A stretch of 64,000 nt of DNA from MAG-121220-bin8 sp002700465 (GTDB lineage Bacteria > Bacteroidota > Bacteroidia > Flavobacteriales > Flavobacteriaceae), in NCBI GenBank assembly GCA_943789295.1, contig CALSTO010000002.1, forward strand, positions 248,001-312,000, in the 5' to 3' direction. The notes under the pieces are model-generated. The model did no database searches. It was given only the letters and a program-made list of their open reading frames with translations, and was not told the origin of the DNA. Positions within the stretch are counted from its first letter, which is position 1. Every line of letters begins with the position of its first letter. The translations under genes and the position numbers were made by a program. Positions 58,473 through 64,000 of the stretch are shown here, piece after piece.

Positions 58473-59368
58473 TGAGTTTATTAAAAAAACTTAAAGGAAC
58501 TGGAGTCGCTGTAGTTACCCCTTTTAAAAAAGATCTCTCAATAGATTTTGATGCTATTAAAAATATTGTTGATTATCTTGTCAATAATGGTATCAATTAT
58601 ATCGTTGTACAAGGCACTACAGGAGAAAGTTCTACTATGACAAATGATGAAAAAATCATTTCTAGAAAAGCATTTGTAGAAGCTAATTATGGCCGTATTC
58701 CATTAGTTTTAGGTTTGGGTTCAAATGACACAATGTCTCTGCTCAACCAATTAAAAGATGCTGACTGTAATGGATATTCTGCAATTCTTTCAGTAACTCC
58801 TTACTATAATAAACCTTCAATGAAAGGTTTGTACGATCATTTTTCTTTATTAGCCCAAACATCAGAATTACCAATTATCTTATATAATGTCCCTTCCAGA
58901 ACAGGCTGTAATATGCTTCCTGAAACTACTATTAGATTAGCAAAGGAATTCAAAAATATAATTGGCATTAAAGAAGCCAGTGGAGATTTAAATCAAGTAA
59001 AGCAATTAATTTCAGATTGTCCAGATGATTTTTTAATTATTTCTGGAGACGATGATACTGCTTCTCAAACTGTGTTAATGGGTGGAGATGGGGTAATATC
59101 AGTTATTGCAGGTTGTATTCCAAAAGAATTTTCTGAAATAATTAATTTATCGATTCATAAAAATGAGTTAGAATCACAATTAAAGTTTAAAATTATAAAG
59201 CCATTATTAAATTATTTATTTGAGGAAGGAAATCCCTCTGGAATTAAGGCTGCATTATCATTCTTGAATTTATGTGAAAACAACTTAAGACTACCTTTAG
59301 TTCCAGTCTCAAAACAATTAAATGATAAAATTGAAAATTCAATTTCTACAATAAAAAAAGATTATTAA
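58472..59368 (+). CDS. dapA: 4-hydroxy-tetrahydrodipicolinate synthase
   Basis: 298 residues: GTGVAVVTPFKKDLSIDFDAI, VVQGTTGESSTMTNDEK, LYNVPSRTGCNM with the catalytic Tyr, and IGIKEASGDLNQVKQL with the Schiff-base Lys. First committed step of DAP/lysine synthesis from aspartate semialdehyde and pyruvate. Co-translated with DUF6913. Confidence 0.96.
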   Translation: MSLLKKLKGTGVAVVTPFKKDLSIDFDAIKNIVDYLVNNGINYIVVQGTTGESSTMTNDEKIISRKAFVEANYGRIPLVLGLGSNDTMSLLNQLKDADCNGYSAILSVTPYYNKPSMKGLYDHFSLLAQTSELPIILYNVPSRTGCNMLPETTIRLAKEFKNIIGIKEASGDLNQVKQLISDCPDDFLIISGDDDTASQTVLMGGDGVISVIAGCIPKEFSEIINLSIHKNELESQLKFKIIKPLLNYLFEEGNPSGIKAALSFLNLCENNLRLPLVPVSKQLNDKIENSISTIKKDY

Positions 59369-59387
59369 ATCGTTTAGAAAAAAATAC

Positions 59388-59395
59388 TAAATTTG
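59388..59395 (+). promoter_or_regulatory. -7 box for bamD, implying a leaderless mRNA
   Basis: TAAATTTG, exact TAnnTTTG, ending four bases (CCTG) before the ATG at 59400. Same four-base spacing as at the DUF493 gene. The -33 match is poor. Confidence 0.5.
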
Positions 59396-59399
59396 CCTG

Positions 59400-60215
59400 A
59401 TGCAATTAAAAAATAAAATACTACTTATTTTTTGTCTAATATTCTTAAATTCTTGTAATGAATTTCAAAGAGTTTTAAAAAGTGAGGATATCAAATTAAA
59501 GTATGAAGTTGCTGAAAAATATTATGAAGCTCAAGAATTTAGAAGGGCTTCAAGATTATTTGAACAAATTCAATCTCAATACAGAGGAAAACCACAGGCT
59601 GAACGTGTAACTTTTTTTTATGCAAATTCATTATTAAATACTAAAAAGTATATTGACGCAGGTTATCAATTTGAAAGTTTTATAAAAGCATATCCATTAA
59701 GTCAAAAAGTTGATGAAGCAGCATATTTAGGAGCATATTCATATTACAAAACTTCACCGGTCTTCAGCTTAGATCAAAAAGAAACTCTTACAGCAATTGA
59801 AAAACTTCAAGAATTTATAAATTCTTACCCCAATTCTGAAAAAATGTCTGATGCCAATGTTTTAGTTCAGGAATTAAGGATAAAACTTGAATATAAAGCT
59901 TTCGAAATCGCAAAACAATTTAACACCATTAGAGATTATAAATCTGCTATAATTGTTCTTGATGATTTTATTTCAGATTACCCAGGTACTCCTTACAGAG
60001 AAGATGCATTATTTTATTTATTAGATTCCTCCTATGAACTTGCTGTAAATAGTATAGATTCAAAGAAATTTGAAAGGTTTGAAGATGCGAAAAAAATTCA
60101 CAAGGAGTTAATGGAAACCTATCCTGAAACTAAATATATTGACAAATCAAATAAAATGATAGAGTTTATAGAGCAAGAAATTACTACATTTGCAAAAAAC
60201 GCTACAGTACAGTAA
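59400..60215 (+). CDS. bamD: Outer membrane protein assembly factor BamD
   Basis: 271 residues: lipobox LNSC with Cys19, then five TPR-like helical pairs (AEKYYEAQEFRRASRLFEQI, DEAAYLGAYSYYKTS, YKSAIIVLDDFISDYPGTPYREDALFYLLDS, PETKYIDKSNKMIEFI). BamD is the essential lipoprotein partner of BamA. 11 bases before rpoZ; operon bamD-rpoZ-coaBC-DUF4835-recN. Confidence 0.95.
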   Translation: MQLKNKILLIFCLIFLNSCNEFQRVLKSEDIKLKYEVAEKYYEAQEFRRASRLFEQIQSQYRGKPQAERVTFFYANSLLNTKKYIDAGYQFESFIKAYPLSQKVDEAAYLGAYSYYKTSPVFSLDQKETLTAIEKLQEFINSYPNSEKMSDANVLVQELRIKLEYKAFEIAKQFNTIRDYKSAIIVLDDFISDYPGTPYREDALFYLLDSSYELAVNSIDSKKFERFEDAKKIHKELMETYPETKYIDKSNKMIEFIEQEITTFAKNATVQ

Positions 60216-60226
60216 AATTAAACAAT

Positions 60227-60550
60227 ATGGATTTTAAAAAAACCGATGCACCATTAGAAACTATCACTTATGATAGAAACGCTATTGATGCTAAAACTGA
60301 TAATATATACGAAGCTATATCAATTATTTCTAAGAGAACTATTCAAATAAATGAATCAATTAAAAAAGAATTATTAGACAAATTAGAAGAATTTGCTAGT
60401 CCAACTGAAAGTTTAGACGAAATATTTGAGAACAAAGAACAGATAGAAGTTTCAAAGTTCTATGAAAAACTTCCTAAGGCTCACGCTATGGCTGTTGAAA
60501 ATTGGTTAAAGGAAAAAATATATTACAGAAATACTGAAATTAAAGAATAG
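60227..60550 (+). CDS. rpoZ: DNA-directed RNA polymerase subunit omega
   Basis: 107 residues: DAPLETITYDRNAIDAKTDNIYEAISIISKRTIQINESIKKEL, the omega helical core, with an acidic middle and a KAHAMAVENWL tail. Bacteroidota omega between bamD and coaBC, where it is expected. Two bases before coaBC. Confidence 0.9.
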   Translation: MDFKKTDAPLETITYDRNAIDAKTDNIYEAISIISKRTIQINESIKKELLDKLEEFASPTESLDEIFENKEQIEVSKFYEKLPKAHAMAVENWLKEKIYYRNTEIKE

Positions 60551-60552
60551 AA

Positions 60553-61767
60553 ATGTCTATTCTAAGTGGTAAAAATATCTTACTTGGAGTTACAGGTGGT
60601 ATTGCTGCTTATAAATCAACTTATTTAGTTAGACTTTTTAAAAAACAAGGAGCAAATGTTCAAGTTTTAATGACTCCTAGTTCAAAGGATTTTGTAACGC
60701 CTCTTTCCCTTTCAACATTATCAAATAATCCTGTTCTTTCTGATTTTTTTGATCCTAAAGATGAAAATAAGCTTTGGAACAACCATGTTGAATTAGCACT
60801 TTGGGCAGATATTTTTTTAATTGCCCCAGCCACATCAAACACTTTGTCTAAAATGGCTACAGCAAGGGCAGATAATTTATTATTAGCTACATATTTATCT
60901 TCAAAATGTCCTGTTTATTTTGCGCCTGCTATGGACTTAGATATGCATAAGAATTTGGCTAATCAAGAAAATATCCAAAAACTAATCAGTCATGGTAAAA
61001 TTCATATTCCTGTAAGTTCAGGGTTTTTAGCTAGTGGATTAGAGGGTGATGGAAGAATGAAAGAACCTGAGAAAATTATAAGTTTTATCATTAATAATAT
61101 TAAGAAAGACTTAATATTATTAAATAAAAAAATATTAATAACTGCTGGACCTACATACGAATCAATTGACGCGGTTCGGTTTATTGGTAATTTTTCATCT
61201 GGAAAAATGGGTTTCTCTTTAGCTAAAACTGCGGCTAGTTTAGGTGCCGAAGTAATCCTAATTACTGGTCCAACTAGTTTGAATATAATTGATGATAATA
61301 TTTTTGTAATTAATGTTGTTACCGCTGATGAAATGTTTTTAGAGGTAAAAAAACATTTTAAATCAAGCGATATTTCTATTCTTTCTGCTGCAGTTTCAGA
61401 TTTCAAACCAAAAAACAGATCTAAAATTAAAATTAAAAAACAGAATTTAGATTTACTTTCAATTGATTTGGTCGAAAATATAGATATTTTGAAATATTTA
61501 GGAGATAATAAATCTAATAAGCAAATTCTTGTTGGATTTGCTCTTGAAACAGATAATGAATTTCAAAATGCTTTATCTAAAATTGAGAGTAAAAATTTAG
61601 ATGCAATAGTACTAAATTCTCTTAACGACAAAGGAGCTGGATTTGGACATGATACTAATAAAGTGACATTTATAAATAAAAATGGAAAAACAAGCAAATT
61701 TAAATTAAAATCCAAAATTGATGTTTCAAAAGATATATTTAATGAATTAGTTAAGAATTTTTTATGA
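60553..61767 (+). CDS. coaBC: Bifunctional phosphopantothenoylcysteine decarboxylase/synthase
   Basis: 404 residues. CoaC half: GVTGGIAAYKSTYLVRLFKKQG, FLIAPATSNTLSKMATARADNLL, PVYFAPAMDLDMHKN. CoaB half: KKILITAGPTYESIDAVRFIGNFSSGKMG and ILSAAVSDFKPKNRSKIKI. Makes 4'-phosphopantetheine for coenzyme A. Overlaps the DUF4835 gene by ATGA. Confidence 0.96.
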   Translation: MSILSGKNILLGVTGGIAAYKSTYLVRLFKKQGANVQVLMTPSSKDFVTPLSLSTLSNNPVLSDFFDPKDENKLWNNHVELALWADIFLIAPATSNTLSKMATARADNLLLATYLSSKCPVYFAPAMDLDMHKNLANQENIQKLISHGKIHIPVSSGFLASGLEGDGRMKEPEKIISFIINNIKKDLILLNKKILITAGPTYESIDAVRFIGNFSSGKMGFSLAKTAASLGAEVILITGPTSLNIIDDNIFVINVVTADEMFLEVKKHFKSSDISILSAAVSDFKPKNRSKIKIKKQNLDLLSIDLVENIDILKYLGDNKSNKQILVGFALETDNEFQNALSKIESKNLDAIVLNSLNDKGAGFGHDTNKVTFINKNGKTSKFKLKSKIDVSKDIFNELVKNFL

Positions 61768-62657
61768 AAAAAATCAATCTATTAATATTAATATTTTTTT
61801 CTTTAAATTTTTCTTACTCACAAGAAATCAAATCAAAGATTATTGTAAACTCAGAATCTATTAATCAAACTAATAGTTCTGTGTTTAAAAATTTAGAGAT
61901 TACCTTATCAAATTTTGTAAATAATTCAAGCTGGTCAAATATAAATTATTCTGAATTTGAAAAAGTTAATTTAAATATCTTATTTTCTATTACGAGTTAT
62001 TCAAATAATAGTTACGTAGCAAATATTGAATTTCAAGCTTCAAGACCTGTCTTAAATTCTTCATATTCCACTCCTATTTTTAAATATATTGAAAAGAATT
62101 TTCAGTTTGATCACGTTGAATTCGAACCTATTATTTTTAAAGCCAATCAGTTCGAATCGAAAATATCATCATTGCTAGCTTTTTATATTAATTTAATAAT
62201 TGGACTTGATCACGATTCTTTTGAGCTAAATTCCGGAAATTATTTTTATAGTATATCTAAAAATATTTTAAATTATGCTAGTCAAAGTAATGTATCAGGA
62301 TGGGATTCTTCTCACAATGGAGGGAAATTAAATAAGTTTTGGCTAATTGAATATTTAACTTCTAAAGACTCAAATGAATTTTCTAATTTTTTCTATAACT
62401 ATCATGTTAACGGATTAGATTTAATGCATAATGATGTTTCATCTGCAAAAATAAATATTGCTAATTCGATTTCATCATTGAAGTTACTTCAACGAAGAAA
62501 TCCTAATTCTATTCTTATAAAAATATTGTTTGATGCAAAATCAGATGAAATTAAAGATATTTATTCTGGAGGATCATTTTTTGATGCCACTAATTTAGTT
62601 TCAGATTTAAATTATCTAAATCCTTTCTTTTCTAATAAATGGAATAGTATTAGATAA
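61764..62657 (+). CDS. DUF4835 family protein
   Basis: 297 residues: signal peptide (MKKINLLILIFFSLNFSYSQ), IKSKIIVNSESINQTNSSVFKNLEITLSNFVNNSSW, FQASRPVLNSSYSTPIFKYIEKNFQFDH, LLAFYINLIIGLDHDSFELNSGNYF. Bacteroidota family of unknown function, secreted or periplasmic, placed between coaBC and recN as in many relatives. Ends 31 bases before recN. Confidence 0.85.
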   Translation: MKKINLLILIFFSLNFSYSQEIKSKIIVNSESINQTNSSVFKNLEITLSNFVNNSSWSNINYSEFEKVNLNILFSITSYSNNSYVANIEFQASRPVLNSSYSTPIFKYIEKNFQFDHVEFEPIIFKANQFESKISSLLAFYINLIIGLDHDSFELNSGNYFYSISKNILNYASQSNVSGWDSSHNGGKLNKFWLIEYLTSKDSNEFSNFFYNYHVNGLDLMHNDVSSAKINIANSISSLKLLQRRNPNSILIKILFDAKSDEIKDIYSGGSFFDATNLVSDLNYLNPFFSNKWNSIR

Positions 62658-62688
62658 TTTTATTAAATTAATAAATAATTTAAAAATT

Positions 62689-64000
62689 GTGCTAACCAAA
62701 ATTTTGATAAAAAATTTCACTTTAATTGATGAAGTTGAAATTGATTTTTTAACGGGTTTTTCAACTGTTACAGGAGATACCGGGTCAGGTAAATCTATTT
62801 TATTAAATGCCCTGGCTTTGATAATTGGTAAAAGAGCTGGTCAAAATTTATTAAAAAATTCAAACTTAAAATGTGTTCTAGAAGCAGAATTTAATTTATC
62901 AAACTTTAATATCAGAAATTTATTTATTGAAAATCATATTGATTATTTTGACCAAACAATATTAAGAAGAGAAATTCTTCCAAATGGCAAGTCAAGATCA
63001 TTCATTAACGATTCTCCGGTAAATTTAGATCTTTTAAAAACTGTTGGAGAAAAACTTATTGATATACATACCCAACATCAAACCTTAGCAAATTCTAACA
63101 ATTCTTTTTTTTATTCACTAATTGATAATTTAGCAGAACAACAGCTTATTGTTAAGAATTTTAACGAAACCTTAATTAGCTACAAAGAATTAAAGATTGA
63201 ATTAGACAAGTTAAGCAGATTAAATACAAGTTTACAAAATGATAACGACTATCTATTGTATTTGTATAATGAGCTTCGTGATGTCAATTTAGTTTCTGAT
63301 GAGCAGCTTATTATTGAAAATAAATTAAAGCTTTATAAAAATTCTGAAGAACTTAAATCATCATTTTCTCAAATTGATCAAATTTTATATAACTCAGAAG
63401 ATAGTATTGAAAACAAGATATATTCTTTAAATTCAATATTAAATAATATTTCAAAATTTTCAAATAATTTTTCTTCTATAAAAGATCGAATAGACAGTCT
63501 TTTAATTGAGATTAATGATATTAAATCCGAATTAAATAACTCGTCTTTTGATTTTAATGACGATTATTCTGAGATTGAAAAACTTGAATCAAGACTTAAT
63601 ATTATCTATAATTTACAGAAAAAACATTCTGTAAGTTCAATTAGCGATTTATTGATTAAACAACATGATCTTAAAAATAAATTAGATGAATCCGGTTCTG
63701 TTGAAATCAATATTGATGAACTAGATAAAACTATCATTAAGAAAAAAAAGTATTTGATAGAACTTTCCAAGAAAATTTCAATTTCAAGACAAAAAATAAT
63801 TCCTAAGCTTAAATCACAATTAGAATCTTTATTAATAGATCTAGGCATGAAAAATGCTTCATTTGATTTTAAAATTTCTGAATTAGATGAGTTTAATAGA
63901 TTTGGATCTGATCAGATAGAGGTGTTGTTTTCAGCTAATAAAGGAATTAAATATGCCCCGTTATTTAAAATTGCCTCAGGTGGTGAGCTATCAAGAATAT
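62689..64000 (+). CDS. recN: DNA repair protein RecN, cut by window end
   Basis: Open frame of 437 codons to the window edge, starting with GTG at 62689 (LTKILIKNFTLIDEVEIDFLTGF). Walker A GDTGSGKS near residue 31, IDIHTQHQT with the family His-Gln-His, a long coiled-coil, then at the edge KIASGGELSRI, the ABC signature. SMC-like protein of double-strand break repair. About 100 residues, including Walker B, should follow outside the window. GTG gives the usual MLT start. Confidence 0.95.
   Translation, partial: MLTKILIKNFTLIDEVEIDFLTGFSTVTGDTGSGKSILLNALALIIGKRAGQNLLKNSNLKCVLEAEFNLSNFNIRNLFIENHIDYFDQTILRREILPNGKSRSFINDSPVNLDLLKTVGEKLIDIHTQHQTLANSNNSFFYSLIDNLAEQQLIVKNFNETLISYKELKIELDKLSRLNTSLQNDNDYLLYLYNELRDVNLVSDEQLIIENKLKLYKNSEELKSSFSQIDQILYNSEDSIENKIYSLNSILNNISKFSNNFSSIKDRIDSLLIEINDIKSELNNSSFDFNDDYSEIEKLESRLNIIYNLQKKHSVSSISDLLIKQHDLKNKLDESGSVEINIDELDKTIIKKKKYLIELSKKISISRQKIIPKLKSQLESLLIDLGMKNASFDFKISELDEFNRFGSDQIEVLFSANKGIKYAPLFKIASGGELSRI

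Overview
The window is a gene-dense, strongly AT-rich piece of a Bacteroidota chromosome, most likely a marine, carotenoid-making member of the Flavobacteriia. The evidence is threefold. The gene families are Flavobacteriia-typical: DUF4290, DUF6095, DUF6913, DUF4835, a START-like domain protein, DUF4249 paired with a TonB receptor, a eukaryote-type isocitrate dehydrogenase, split transketolase and split 5'-nucleotidase. Promoters match the Bacteroidota consensus (TTTG, about 19 bases, TAnnTTTG). Start codons lack obvious Shine-Dalgarno sequences, and TTG/GTG starts are common. The taxonomic call rests on recognition of these families and was not tested by a search.

Layout. 1-4.4 kb: end of priA, the bS6-bS18-bL9 operon, hisS, a BaiN-like flavoprotein, tRNA-Met. 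4.5-10.1 kb: START-like protein, class IV aminotransferase, YqgE, fmt, a P-loop ATPase, DUF493, DUF4290, murA. 10.1-14.3 kb: a tight five-gene, probably light-related operon (SRPBCC protein, SDR, class I photolyase, a second photolyase/cryptochrome, DUF2805). 14.35-14.66 kb: the only gap above 300 bases, which holds a decayed DUF2911 gene. 14.7-20.2 kb: Na+/solute symporter, maf, KdsC-like phosphatase, DUF2520 protein, ndk, DciA-like protein, recF. 20.3-24.5 kb: TPR protein, ribH, and crtZ-crtB-crtI lying directly downstream of three tRNA genes. 24.6-35.2 kb: aroK, phosphoribosyltransferase, S4 protein, FKBP lipoprotein, a beta-barrel protein, transketolase halves, tgt, LptF/G, EamA, accA, dnaB. 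35.3-42.7 kb: thrS-infC-rpmI-rplT, DUF6095, murQ, DUF4249 plus TonB receptor. 42.8-51.3 kb: icd, rplS, trmD, htrA, dapF, mltG, a lytic-transglycosylase-like protein, an RsmI-like methyltransferase, dnaA. 51.4-64 kb: thioesterase, ribD, GNAT, prmC, ligA, the split 5'-nucleotidase, DUF6913-dapA, bamD-rpoZ-coaBC-DUF4835-recN (recN cut by the window end).

The content is mainly core metabolism and information processing: translation, replication and repair, peptidoglycan, riboflavin, lysine/DAP, carotenoid and outer-membrane assembly. I see no phage, transposon, CRISPR array or defence island. The best leads for something new are: enzymes that keep the fold but lack canonical residues (TGT without zinc ligands, a photolyase without the Fe-S insert, an SDR without its catalytic Tyr), a hairpin at the predicted 5' end of the rplS mRNA, a non-canonical infC start, a DUF2911 relic, crt genes that appear to share a promoter with tRNAs, and a repeated architecture in which convergent genes share one TTAA for both stop codons.
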